A stretch of 64,000 bases of DNA, from assembly GCA_034401795.1 (NCBI GenBank), contig CM067369.1, positions 137,156,496 to 137,220,495 on the forward strand. The letters run 5' to 3'. Source of the DNA: Chaetoderma sp. LZ-2023a (taxonomy: Eukaryota > Mollusca > Caudofoveata > Chaetodermatida > Chaetodermatidae). The notes under the pieces are model-generated. The model saw only the letters and a list, made by a program, of their open reading frames with translations. It ran no database searches and was not told the DNA's origin. Both the position numbers and the translations under genes were made by a program. This document shows, piece after piece, positions 36,901-51,835 of this stretch (position 1 is the first letter of the stretch; each line of letters begins with the position of its first letter).

Positions 36901-37123
36901 CCCTTGAATCTTTTCGAGAAAACTTTAATTTCCTCAAAGAAAATGTCCATTTGCAGACCAAGAGAAAACTATTTTTGAAATTTACGACTGGAATGACGGG
37001 CTCGGTTATCGAGCCAGTCATTCAAGTCATAAATTCTTTTAAATAGTCTTCTCTTGGTCTGCAAATGGACATTTCTCAAGACCACTACAGGAGCCGTTTT
37101 TGGCTGATATAAGTGTTAAGGGG
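36901..37123. mobile_element. piggyBac-type MITE with TTAA target, copy 2
   Basis: TTAA at 36897-36900 and 37124-37127. Same 223-bp element as 25828-26050. Confidence 0.75.
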
Positions 37124-37349
37124 TTAATATCTTTTTTATTGTGATGGGCTTTGAGGTAATGCTGTTACTTATTTTGTTAGGTGGCAAGACATCAACTGAA
37201 TTATGACATATATGATTGATCGACAGGTCTGCAGTGAGCTAATAAATATTAGTCACACTGATTATTTTGAAAACATGTCAACTGAAAGTTGCTTCTATAA
37301 CAATCGGCATGTGGTAAAGTATTCAGCACACTATATCATGAAACATCAA

Positions 37350-37530
37350 ACAAACAAAATGTAATAACAATTAAGCAAACAATATCAATGAAACGGGCCA
37401 CAAACAATATCTATGAAACCATATATATATAAACCATATTCATCAATCCCGACATGTCAAAACATATCGATCAAACCATCCACGACCAACCTCTCCGAAA
37501 CCATCCACAAAGTATATATAGTACATATTT
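37350..37530 (+). repeat. Degenerate copies of the 25-bp minisatellite motif (seed), copy 2
   Basis: Same as 26281-26460. It lies about 1.65 kb left of the start of the 12-kb array. Confidence 0.7.
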
Positions 37531-37590
37531 GCAGTCAAATTTGTCTATAGGAGACACCAGCTTTTACCGGCCACATGATAGTGGTTCTTC

Positions 37591-37905
37591 ACACGAGGCC
37601 CAAGGGGCGTGTATCGCTGACCTGGAATTATCGGCCACTGGCAAAACCTGACAATAGAATTAATTTGAACAAGATGGCTGCTGGAATTATTGCCTTAGGA
37701 TTGGTCAATGGGGGCCATGTTTTTTTCACATACAAACACCCCTTAAACAAACTTGAATGATCCCTATTAGTACCTTTAGAATCATATTTGCCGAATTTCA
37801 GACAAAAATAGGAGTCTACAGCCATCTTGGATTTTGAGTGATCCGCTCCCTCATAACAAACTTACATCACTATGCACTAACGATGCTTCCTTCCAAAGCC
37901 CTTTC
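37591..37905. mobile_element. Partial GCTCACCTGG-family repeat (copy 2)
   Basis: Counterpart of 26520-26835. Confidence 0.6.
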
Positions 37906-38234
37906 TTGTGAAACTGCCCTGGATTAATGACCAGCTGTCTTTAACGCCTTCAGTGATATAAACCTGATGTAACAACATACATGTATGATGTATGCAAAAA
38001 TAATGTGCCAAAAAGCCATTACTGCTAAAGAAATCCATGGTTTCCAGTCAAACGATTCGCAAAATATTCAACAACTGTCTGGTATGGTTACTTTGAAATT
38101 GAGACTTAAAAGGATTTGTTGGTCAAAGGGTTAATGATCACATTTTGGTAGTCACAAAGGTATCTATTATAGACAGACCTGATTGTATTATGTACAAAAA
38201 TCCATGCCATTATTCGGGACTTACAGGATGAATA

Positions 38235-38862
38235 TAACAAGAGGCCCAAGGGCCTGTGACGCTCACCTGGATCATTAACCTTTGAACCATTTCAATTTTA
38301 AACTAGAGCCTATGACAATTTCCGGCAAATTTTAAAGAAAATCTAAGATTTTCACCCAAAAAGGTGACTGATCAAAATTCTGAATGGAATATCTAGAGAA
38401 AATGAGAATAGGATCCTTTCATCCAAACTTGGTTAAAATAAGTGAAAATAGTAAGGAGAAGCAATTTGACAATTTCCGGCAAATTTTTTAGAAAATCTAC
38501 GATTTTCACTCAAAAAGTTTACGAATCAAAATTCTGAATGGAGTTTCTAGAGCCTATGAGAATAGAATCCTTTCAGCCAAACTTGCTGAGAATCGGTCAA
38601 GATAGTAAGGAGAAGAAGCAATTTGACAATTTCCGTCAAATTTTAAAGAAAATCTGAGATTTTCACCCAAAAAATTGACGAACCAAAATTCTGAATAGAA
38701 GTTCTGGAGCGTACCCCCATAGAGTCCTTCCAGCCAAATTTGGTTGAAATCAGTCAAGCGGTTAATGAGTTGCGTTTTAAATCAAAAGTTGACGGATGAT
38801 GGACGAACGACGGACAGTCACCACGGCATAAGCTCACTCAGCCGTTCGGGCCAGGTGAGCTA
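38235..38862. mobile_element. GCTCACCTGG-family repeat, about 628 bp (copy 2)
   Basis: Counterpart of 27167-27761. It retains the internal 35-bp stretch (tagaaaatctacgattttca and following) that copy 1 lacks. Ends 'gttcgggccaggtgagct'. Confidence 0.7.
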
Positions 38863-41090
38863 AAAATATGAAAAACCACCCTTTTCCACCTAACTGCATT
38901 GTTAGATGCATGAACCCAAGTGATTGATTGAAAATAGGGAGTGAGTGCCCATTTCACACCACCTGCTCCTTGAAACTTCTCCAATCAGCCACATCATTAG
39001 CACTTTATGACACATGAGTGGGAAGGCCCAGTCCCGCCACCCGCTAGGCAATGTACCCATGATGAAGCAAATAATCATGAACCACTTGGGTCTCTAATCC
39101 CATAAAAACATCCACATACCATATCTAAGACCATGAAACCAGGCAAGGATAAATGATATTAATGAAACTACATACAAGCTGAAACCACAAACAATACCAA
39201 TGAAACCATCCACAAACTATATCAATGAAACCATTCACAAACTATATTAATGAAAGCATTCACAACCAATATCAATGAAACCATTCACAAACTATATCAA
39301 AGAAACCATCCACAAACTATATCAATGAAACCATTCACAAACTATATCAACGAAACCATCCACAAACTACATGTATATCAATGAAACCATCCACAAACTA
39401 TATCAAGGAAACCATCCACAAACTATATCAAGGAAACCATCCACAAACTATATCAATGAAACTATCCACAAACTGTATCAATGAAACCATCCACAAACTA
39501 TATCAATAAAACCATCCACAAACTATATCAATGACACCTTCCACAAACTATATCAATGAAACCATCCACAAACTATATCAACGAAACCATCCACAAACTA
39601 TATCAAGGAAACCATCCACAAACTGTATCAAGGAAACCATCCACAAACTGTATCAATAAAACCATCCACAAACTATATCAATAAAACAATCCACAAACTA
39701 TATCAAGGAAACCATCCACAAACTGTATCAATAAAACCATCCACAAACTATATCAATAAAACCATCCACAAACTATATCAATGAAACCATCCACAAACTA
39801 TATCAATAAACCATCCACAAACTATATCAATGAAACCATCCACAAACTATATCAATAAAACCATCCACAAACTGTATCAAGGAAACCATCCACAAACTGT
39901 ATCAATAAAACCATCAACAACCTATATCAATGAAACCATCCACAAACTATATCAATGAAACTATCCACAAACTATATCAATGAAACCATCCACAAACTAT
40001 ATCAATAAAACCATCCACAAACTGTATCACTGAAACCATCCACAAAGTATATCAGGGAAACCATCCACAAACTGTATCAATAAAACCATCCACAACCAAT
40101 ATCAATGAAACCATCCACAAACTATATCAATGAAACCATCCACAAACTATATCAATGAAACCATCCACAAACTATATCAATGAAACCATCCACAAACTAT
40201 ATCAATAAAACCATCCACAAACTATATCAAGGAAAATATCCACAAACAATATCAATAAAACCATCCACAAACTATATCAATGAAACCATCCACAACCAAT
40301 ATCTATAAAACCATCCACAAACTATATCAATGAAACCATCCACAAACTATATCAATGAAACCATCCACCAACTATATCAATAAAACCATCCACAAACTAT
40401 ATCAAGGAAACCATCCACAAACTGTATCAATAAAACCATCCACAAAATATATTAATAAAACCATCCACAAACTATATCAATAAAACCATCCACAAACTAT
40501 ATCAATAAAACCATCCACAAACTATATCAAGGAAACCATCCACAAACTATATCAAGGAAACCATCCACAAACTGTATCAATAAAACCATCCACAAACTAT
40601 ATCAATAAAACCATCCACAAACTATATCAAGGAAACCATCCACAAACTGTATCAATAAAACCATCCACAAACTATATCAATGAAACCATCCACAACCAAT
40701 ATCAATAAAACCATCCACAAACTATATCAATGAAACCATCCACAAACTATATCAATGAAACCATCCACCAACTATATCAAGGAAACCATCCACAAACTAT
40801 ATCAATAAAACCATCCACAAACTATATCAAGGAAACCATCCACAAACTGTATCAATAACACCATCCACAAAATATATTAATAAAACCATCCACAAACTAT
40901 ATCAATAAAACCATCCACAAACTATATCAATAAAACCATCCACAAACTATATCAATAAAACCATCCACAAACTATATTAAGGAAACCATCCACAAACTAT
41001 ATCAAGGAAACCATCCACAAACTGTATCAATAAAACCATCCACAAACTATATCAATAAAACCATCCACAAACTATATCAAGGAAACCATC

Positions 41091-41839
41091 CACACCAATA
41101 TCAATGAAACCATCCACAAACTATATCAATGAAACCATCCACAAACTATATCAATAAAACCATCCACAAACTATATCAACGAAACCATCCACAAACTATA
41201 TCAAGGAAACCATCCACAAACTGTATCAAGGAAACCATCCACAAACTATATCAATGAAACCATCCACAAACTATATCAATGAAACCATCCACAAACTATA
41301 TCAAGGAAACCATCCACAAACTGTATCAATAAAACCATCCACAAACTATATCAATAAAACCATCCACAAACTGTATCAAGGAAACCATACACAAACTGTA
41401 TCAGTAAAACCATCCACAAACTATATCAATGAAACCATCCACAACCAATATCAATAAAACCATCCACAAACTATATCAATGAAACCATCCACAAACTATA
41501 TCAATGAAACCATCCACCAACTATATCAAGGAAACCATCCACAAACTATATCAATAAAACCATCCACAAACTATATCAAGGAAACCATCCACAAACTGTA
41601 TCAATAACACCATCCACAAAATATATTAATAAAACCATCCACAAACTATATCAATAAAACCATCCACAAACTATATCAATAAAACCATCCACAAACTATA
41701 TCAATAAAACCATCCACAAACTATATTAAGGAAACCATCCACAAACTATATCAAGGAAACCATCCACAAACTGTATCAATAAAACCATCCACAAACTATA
41801 TCAATAAAACCATCCACAAACTATATCAAGGAAACCATC
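41091..41839. repeat. 749-bp higher-order unit in the 25-bp array (example)
   Basis: The rare short monomer 'cacaccaatatcaatg' occurs at 41091, 41840, 42839, 43588, 46287 and 47036. Three pairs are exactly 749 bp apart (30 monomers less one base), with the same order of ATG/ATA/AGG variants over much of the interval. Confidence 0.8.
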
Positions 41840-42639
41840 CACACCAATATCAATGAAACCATCCACAAACTATATCAATGAAACCATCCACAAACTATAT
41901 CAAGGAAACCATCCACAAACTATATCAATAAAACCATCCACAAACTATATCAATGAAACCATCCACAAACTATATCAATAAAACCATCCACAAACTATAT
42001 CAATGAAACCATCCACAAACTATATCAATAAAACCATCCACAAACTATATCAAGGAAACCATCCACAAACTATATCAATAAAACCATCCACAAACTATAT
42101 CAAGGAAACCATCCACAAACTATATCAATGAAACCATCCACAAACTATATCAATGAAACCATCCACAAACTATATCAATAAAACCATCCACAAACTGTAT
42201 CACTGAAACCATCCACAAAGTATATCAAGGAAACCATCCACAAACTGTATCAATAAAACCATCCACAACCAATATCAATGAAACCATCCACAAACTATAT
42301 CAATGAAACCATCCACAAACTATATCAATGAAACCATCCACAAACTATATCAATGAAACCATCCACAAACTATATCAATAAAACCATCCACAAACTATAT
42401 CAAGGAAACCATCCACAAACTATATCAACAAAACCATCTACAAACTATATCAATGAAACCATCCACAACCAATATCAGTAAAACCATCCACAAACTATAT
42501 CAATGAAACCATCCACAAACTATATCAATGAAACCATCCACCAACTATATCAAGGAAACCATCCACAAACTATATCAATAAAAGCATCCACAAACTATAT
42601 CAAGGAAACCATCCACAAACTGTATCAATAAAACCATCC

Positions 42640-45600
42640 ACAAACTATATCAATAAAACCATCCACAAACTATATCAATAAAACCATCCACAAACTATAT
42701 CAATAAAACCATCCACAAACTATATTAAGGAAACCATCCACAAACTATATCAAGGAAACCATCCACAAACTGTATCAATAAAACCATCCACAAACTATAT
42801 CAATAAAACCATCCACAAACTATATCAAGGAAACCATCCACACCAATATCAATGAAACCATCCACAAACTATATCAATGAAACCATCCACAAACTATATC
42901 AATGAAACTATCCACAAACTATATCAACGAAACCATCCACAAACTATATCAAGGAAACCATCCACAAACTGTATCAAGGAAACCATCCACAAACTATATC
43001 AATAAAACCATCCACAAACTATATTAAGGAAACCATCCACAAACTATATCAAGGAAACCATCCACAAACTGTATCAATAAAACCATCCACAAACTATATC
43101 AATAAAACCATCCACAAACTGTATCAAGGAAACCATCCACAAACTGTATCAGTAAAACCATCCACAAACTATATCAATGAAACCATCCACAACCAATATC
43201 AATAAAACCATCCACAAACTATATCAATGAAACCATCCACAAACTATATCAATGAAACCATCCACCAACTATATCAAGGAAACCATCCACAAACTATATC
43301 AATAAAACCATCCACAAACTATATCAAGGAAACCATCCACAAACTGTATCAATAACACCATCCACAAAATATATTAATAAAACCATCCACAAACTATATC
43401 AATAAAACCATCCACAAACTATATCAATAAAACCATCCACAAACTATATCAATAAAACCATCCACAAACTATATTAAGGAAACCATCCACAAACTATATC
43501 AAGGAAACCATCCACAAACTGTATCAATAAAACCATCCACAAACTATATCAATAAAACCATCCACAAACTATATCAAGGAAACCATCCACACCAATATCA
43601 ATGAAACCATCCACAAACTATATCAATGAAACCATCCACAAACTATATCAATGAAACTATCCACAAACTATATCAACGAAACCATCCACAAACTATATCA
43701 AGGAAACCATCCACAAACTGTATCAAGGAAACCATCCACAAACTATATCAATAAAACCATCCACAAACTATATCAATGAAACCATCCACAAACTATATCA
43801 ATAAAACCATCCACAAACTATATCAATGAAACCATCCACAAACTATATCAATAAAACCATCCACAAACTGTATCAAGGAAACCATCCACAAACTGTATCA
43901 ATAAAACCATCCACAAACTATATCAAGGAAACCATCCACAAACTATATCAATGAAACCATCCACAAACTATATCAATGAAACCATCCACAAACTATATCA
44001 ATAAAACCATCCACAAACTGTATCACTGAAACCATCCACAAAGTATATCAAGGAAACCATCCACAAACTGTATCAATAAAACCATCCACAACCAATATCA
44101 ATGAAACCATCCACAAACTATATCAATGAAACCATCCACAAACTATATCAATGAAACCATCCACAAACTATATCAATGAAACCATCCACAAACTATATCA
44201 ATAAAACCATCCACAAACTATATCAAGGAAACCATCCACAAACTATATCAATAAAACCATCCACAAACTATATCAATGAAACCATCCACAACCAATATCA
44301 ATAAAACCATCCACAAACTATATCAATGAAACCATCCACAAACTATATCAATGAAACCATCCACCAACTATATCAAGGAAACCATCCACAAACTATATCA
44401 ATAAAAGCATCCACAAACTATATCAAGGAAACCATCCACAAACTGTATCAATAACACCATCCACAAAATATATTAATAAAACCATCCACAAACTATATCA
44501 ATAAAACCATCCACAAACTATATCAATAAAACCATCCACAAACTATATCAATAAAACCATCCACAAACTATATTAAGGAAACCATCCACAAACTATATCA
44601 AGGAAACCATCCACAAACTGTATCAATAAAACCATCCACAAACTATATCAATAAAACCATCCACAAACTGTATCAAGGAAACCATCCACAAACTGTATCA
44701 ATAAAACCATCCACAAACTATATCAATGAAACCATCCACGACCAATATCAATAAAACCATCCACAAACTATATCAATGAAACCATCCACAAACTATATCA
44801 ATGAAACCATCCACCAACTATATCAAGGGAACCATCCACAAACTATATCAATAAAACCATCCACAAACTATATCAAGGAAACCATCCACAAACTGTATCA
44901 ATAACACCATCCACAAACTATATTAAGGAAACCATCCACAAACTATATCGAGGAAACCATCCACAAACTGTATCAATAAAACCATCCACAAACTATATCA
45001 AGGAAACCATCCACAAACTATATTAAGGAAACCATCCACAAACTATATCAAGGAAACCATCCACAAACTCTATCAATAAAACCATCCACAAACTATATCA
45101 ATAAAACCATCCACAAACTATATCAATGAAACCATCCACAAACTATATCAATAAAACCATCCACAAACTGTATCAATAAAACCATCCACAAACTATATCA
45201 AGGAAACCATCCACAAACTATATCAATGAAACCATCCACAAACTATATCAATGAAACCATCCACAAACTATATCAATAAAACCATCCACCAAGTGTATCA
45301 CTGAAACCATCCACAAAGTATATCAAGGAAACCATCCACAAACTGTATCAATAAAACCATCCACAAACTATATCAATGAAACCATCCACAAACTATATCA
45401 ATAAAACCATCCACAAACTATATCAAGGAAACCATCCACAAACTATATCAATGAAACCATCCACAACCAATATCAATAAAACCATCCACAAACTATATCA
45501 ATGAAACCATCCACAAACTATATCAATGAAACCATCCACCAACTATATCAAGGAAACCATCCACAAACTATATCAATAAAAGCATCCACAAACTATATCA

Positions 45601-48440
45601 AGGAAACCATCCACAAACTGTATCAATAACACCATCCACAAAATATATTAATAAAACCATCCACAAACTATATCAATAAAACCATCCACAAACTATATCA
45701 ATAAAACCATCCACAAACTATATTAAGGAAACCATCCACAAACTATATCAAGGAAACCATCCACAAACTGTATCAATAAAACCATCCACAAACTATATCA
45801 ATAAAACCATCCACAAACTGTATCAAGGAAACCATCCACAAACTGTATCAGTAAAACCATCCACAAACTATATCAATGAAACCATCCACAACCAATATCA
45901 ATAAAACCATCCACAAACTATATCAATGAAACCATCCACAAACTATATCAATGAAACCATCCACCAACTATATCAAGGAAACCATCCACAAACTATATCA
46001 ATAAAACCATCCACAAACTATATCAAGGAAACCATCCACAAACTGTATCAATAACACCATCCACAAAATATATTAATAAAACCATCCACAAACTATATCA
46101 ATAAAACCATCCACAAACTATATCAATAAAACCATCCACAAACTATATCAATAAAACCATCCACAAACTATATTAAGGAAACCATCCACAAACTATATCA
46201 AGGAAACCATCCACAAACTGTATCAATAAAACCATCCACAAACTATATCAATAAAACCATCCACAAACTATATCAAGGAAACCATCCACACCAATATCAA
46301 TGAAACCATCCACAAACTATATCAATGAAACCATCCACAAACTATATCAATGAAACTATCCACAAACTATATCAACGAAACCATCCACAAACTATATCAA
46401 GGAAACCATCCACAAACTGTATCAAGGAAACCATCCACAAACTATATCAATAAAACCATCCACAAACTATATTAAGGAAACCATCCACAAACTATATCAA
46501 GGAAACCATCCACAAACTGTATCAATAAAACCATCCACAAACTATATCAATAAAACCATCCACAAACTGTATCAAGGAAACCATCCACAAACTGTATCAG
46601 TAAAACCATCCACAAACTATATCAATGAAACCATCCACAACCAATATCAATAAAACCATCCACAAACTATATCAATGAAACCATCCACAAACTATATCAA
46701 TGAAACCATCCACCAACTATATCAAGGAAACCATCCACAAACTATATCAATAAAACCATCCACAAACTATATCAAGGAAACCATCCACAAACTGTATCAA
46801 TAACACCATCCACAAAATATATTAATAAAACCATCCACAAACTATATCAATAAAACCATCCACAAACTATATCAATAAAACCATCCACAAACTATATCAA
46901 TAAAACCATCCACAAACTATATTAAGGAAACCATCCACAAACTATATCAAGGAAACCATCCACAAACTGTATCAATAAAACCATCCACAAACTATATCAA
47001 TAAAACCATCCACAAACTATATCAAGGAAACCATCCACACCAATATCAATGAAACCATCCACAAACTATATCAATGAAACCATCCACAAACTATATCAAT
47101 GAAACTATCCACAAACTATATCAACGAAACCATCCACAAACTATATCAAGGAAACCATCCACAAACTGTATCAAGGAAACCATCCACAAACTATATCAAT
47201 AAAACCATCCACAAACTATATCAATGAAACCATCCACAAACTATATCAATAAAACCATCCACAAACTATATCAATGAAACCATCCACAAACTATATCAAT
47301 AAAACCATCCACAAACTGTATCAAGGAAACCATCCACAAACTGTATCAATAAAACCATCCACAAACTATATCAAGGAAACCATCCACAAACTATATCAAT
47401 GAAACCATCCACAAACTATATCAATGAAACCATCCACAAACTATATCAATAAAACCATCCACAAACTGTATCACTGAAACCATCCACAAAGTATATCAAG
47501 GAAACCATCCACAAACTGTATCAATAAAACCATCCACAACCAATATCAATGAAACCATCCACAAACGATATCAATGAAACCATCCACAAACTATATCAAT
47601 GAAACCATCCACAAACTATATCAATGAAACCATCCACAAACTATATCAATAAAACCATCCACAAACTATATCAAGGAAACCATCCACAAACTATATCAAT
47701 AAAACCATCCACAAACTATATCAATGAAACCATCCACAACCAATATCAATAAAACCATCCACAAACTATATCAATGAAACCATCCACAAACTATATCAAT
47801 GAAACCATCCACCAACTATATCAAGGAAACCATCCACAAACTATATCAATAAAAGCATCCACAAACTATATCAAGGAAACCATCCACAAACTGTATCAAT
47901 AACACCATCCACAAAATATATTAATAAAACCATCCACAAACTATATCAATAAAACCATCCACAAACTATATCAATAAAACCATCCACAAACTATATCAAT
48001 AAAACCATCCACAAACTATATTAAGGAAACCATCCACAAACTATATCAAGGAAACCATCCACAAACTGTATCAATAAAACCATCCACAAACTATATCAAT
48101 AAAACCATCCACAAACTGTATCAAGGAAACCATCCACAAACTGTATCAATAAAACCATCCACAAACTATATCAATGAAACCATCCACGACCAATATCAAT
48201 AAAACCATCCACAAACTATATCAATGAAACCATCCACAAACTATATCAATGAAACCATCCACCAACTATATCAAGGGAACCATCCACAAACTATATCAAT
48301 AAAACCATCCACAAACTATATCAAGGAAACCATCCACAAACTGTATCAATAACACCATCCACAAACTATATTAAGGAAACCATCCACAAACTATATCGAG
48401 GAAACCATCCACAAACTGTATCAATAAAACCATCCACAAA
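42640..48440. repeat. 3,448-bp super-repeat in the 25-bp array
   Basis: Rare markers recur at an offset of exactly 3,448 bp: 'cacaccaat' 42839/46287 and 43588/47036, 'aaagcatcc' 44404/47852, 'ccacgacc' 44736/48184, 'tatatcgagg' 44944/48392. Homology runs from about 42640 to 44990 against 46090 to 48440. Confidence 0.8.
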
Positions 48441-51420
48441 CTATATCAATAAAACCATCCACAAACTATATCAAGGAAACCATCCACACCAATATCAATG
48501 AAACCATCCACAAACTATATCAATGAAACTATCCACAAACTATACCAATGAAACTATCCACAAACTATATCAACGAAACCATCCACAAACTATATCAAGG
48601 AAACCATCCACAAACTGTATCAAGGAAACCATCCACAAACTGTATCAATAAAACCATCCACAAACTATATCAATAAAACCATCCACAAACTATATCAATA
48701 AAACCATCCACAAACTGTATCAATAAAACCATCCACAAACTATATCAATAAAACCATCCACAAACTGTATCAATAAAACCTTCCACAAACTATATCAATA
48801 AAACCATCCACAAACTATATCAATGAAACCATCCACAAACTATATCAATAAAACCATCCACAAACTGTATCAAGGAAACCATCCACAAACTGTATCAATA
48901 AAACCATCCACAAACTATATCAATGAAACCATCCACAAACTATATCAATGAAACCATCCACAAACTATATCAATGAAACCATCCACAAACTATATCAATA
49001 AAACCATCCACAAACTGTATCACTGAAACCATCCACAAAGTATATCAAGGAAACCATCCACAAACTGTATCAATAAAACCATCCACTACCAATATCAATG
49101 AAACCATCCACAAACTATATCAATGAAACCATCCACAAACTGTATCAATAAAACCATCCACTACCAATATCAATGAAACCATCCACAAACTATATCAATG
49201 AAACCATCCACAAACTATATCAATGAAACCATCCACAAACTATATCAATGAAACCATCCACAAACTATATCAATAAAACCATCCACAAACTATATCAAGG
49301 AAACCATCCACAAACAATATCAATAAAACCATCCACAAACTATATCAATGAAACCATCCACAACCAATATCAATAAAACCATCCACAAACTATATCAATG
49401 AAACCATCCACAAACTATATCAATGAAACCATCCACCAACTCTATCAATAAAACCATCCACAAACTATATCAATAAAACCATCCACAAACTATATCAATA
49501 AAACCATCCACAAACTGTATCAATAAAACCATCCACAACCAATATCAATAAAACCATCCACAAACTATATCAATGAAACCATCCACAAACTATATCAATG
49601 AAACCATCCACCAACTATATCAATAAAACCATCCACAAACTATATCAATAAAACCATCCACAAACTATATCAAGGAAACCATCCACAAACTATATCAAGG
49701 AAACCATCCACAAACTGTATCAATAAAACCATCTACAAACTATATCAATAAAACCATCCACAAACTATATCAAGGAAACCATCCACAAACTGTATCAATA
49801 AAACCATCCACAAACTATATCGATGAAAACATCCACAAACTATATCAATGAAACCATCGACAAACTATATCAATGAAACCATCCACAAATTATATCAATA
49901 AAACCATCCACAAACTGTATCAATGAAACCATCCACAAACTATATCAAGGAAACCATCCACAAACTGTATCAATAAAACCATCTACAACCAATATCAATG
50001 AAACCATCCACAAACTATATCAATGAAACCATCCACAAACTATATCAAGGAACCCATCCACAAACTATATCAATGAAACCATCAACAAACTATACCAATG
50101 AAATCATCCACAAACAATATCAATAAAACCATCCACAAACTATATCAATGAAACCATCCACAAACTATATCAATGAAACCATCCACAAACTATATCAAGG
50201 AAACCATCCACAAACTATATCAAGGAAACCATCCACAAACTATATCAAGGAAACCATCCACAAACTATATCAATGAAACCATCTACAAACTATATCAATG
50301 AAACCGTCCACAAACTATATCAATAAAACCATCCACAAACTGTATCACTGAAACCATCCACAAAGTATATCAAGGAAACCATCCACAAACTGTATCAATA
50401 AAACCATCCACAACCAATATCAATGAAACCATCCACAAACTATATCAATGAAACCATCCACAAACTATATCAAGGAAACCATCCACAAACTATATCAATA
50501 AAACCATCCACAAACTATATCAATGAAACCATCCACAAACTATATCAATAAAACCATCCACAAACTATATTAATAAAACCATCCACAAACTATATCAATA
50601 AAACCATCCACAAACTATATCAATAAAACCATCCACAAACTATATCAATAAAACCATCCACAAACTATATTAAGGAAACCATCCACAAACTATATCAAGG
50701 AAACCATCCACAAACTGTATCAATAAAACCATCCACAAACTATATCAATAAAACCATCCACAAACTATATCAAGGAAACCATCCACAAACTGTATCAATA
50801 AAACCATCCACAAACTATATCAATGAAACCATCCACAAACCATATCAATGAAACCATCCACAAACTATATCAATGAAACCATCCACAAATTATATCAATA
50901 AAACCATCCACAAACTGTATCAATGAAACCATCCACAAACTATATCAAGGAAACCATCCACAAACAATATCAATAAAACCATCCACAAACTATATCAATG
51001 AAACCATCCACAAACTATATCAATGAAACCATCCAACAACTATATCAAGGAAACCATCCACAAACTATATCAATGAAACCATCCACAAACTATATCAAGG
51101 AAACCAACCACAAACTATATCAAGGAAACCATCCACAAACTATATCAATAAAACCATCCACAAACTGTATCAATAAAATCATCCACCAACTATATCAAGG
51201 AAACCATCCACAAACTATATCAATGAAACCATCCACAAACTATATCAAGGAAACCATCCACAAACTATATCAATGAAACCATCCACAAACTATATCAATA
51301 AAACCATCCACAAACTGTATCAATAAAACCATCCACAAACTATATCAATAAAACCATCCACAAACTATATCAAGGAAACCATCCACAACCTATATCAATG
51401 AAACCATCCACAAACTACAT

Positions 51421-51835
51421 GTAATGCAATTTTATTTCTGATAACAATATGTAGATTTGTGTCTATTCAATTTCACTTCAAATTACCAAACGATAATTTA
51501 ATTATTTTGAAGGCTGTATATGCAGCTAATCATCTGCATGTCAGTGAATACTCAGCCATGCGCAATTGCATAGTAGGTGTTATCCACATGAGCCATCTAG
51601 CCAGTATATACAATATCTATGGATTGAAGGAAATGTCAATTTCCCTTTCTCCGAGATCTAACAATACTCACCATTCGGTTACTTCTGATATACAGCTGGC
51701 CTTGACAGCGGCTCTAGGATTATAGACTTAGAAAGCTTTACCGACTCCTTAGGAGCCGGTTTTTGTTTCCCGCAGGGCAGCCTCGTTCAAGGTCTGTCAC
51801 CCCGAGACCAGATGCTGACCAGCGTCATCACTCAA
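51421..51835. other. Spacer right of the minisatellite; no gene recognised
   Basis: An 88-codon frame (51459-51725, including NDNLIILKAVYAANHLHVSE) has mixed composition but no family I recognise. The stretch 51510-51550 (gaaggctgtatatgcagcta) resembles 4178-4210 near promoter repeat A. This suggests part of an unidentified dispersed element. Confidence 0.3.

Larger units (their letters stand above)
39180..51420. repeat. Giant 25-bp minisatellite, about 490 units (12.2 kb)
   Basis: The monomer reads accatccacaaactatatca followed by a variable five bases ending the unit: atgaa, ataaa, aggaa or acgaa. Other variants are ctgtat for ctatat, 'ccaccaac', 'caaccaat' and a short 'cacaccaat' unit. 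The plus strand is almost devoid of G (essentially only the single g of ATG/AGG/CTG variants), giving strong strand asymmetry. No interruption by other sequence was seen over 12 kb. Open frames of 65-90 codons arise only where stop-free AGG variants cluster, and repeat with a 25-residue period. Flanks are 'gaaaccacaaacaataccaa' on the left and 'ccacaaactacatgtaatgc' on the right. Confidence 0.97.

Noticed and set aside
41254..51276. Open frames of 65-90 codons with KPSTNYINETIH-type repeats inside the 25-bp array
   Set aside because: They occur only where stop-free monomer variants cluster, have a 25-residue period imposed by the repeat, and the AATGA and AATAA variants end them.
39180..51420. 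Possible CRISPR array (many short direct repeats)
   Set aside because: The 25-bp units are contiguous with no unique spacers, and the surrounding DNA carries eukaryotic transposons; this is a minisatellite.
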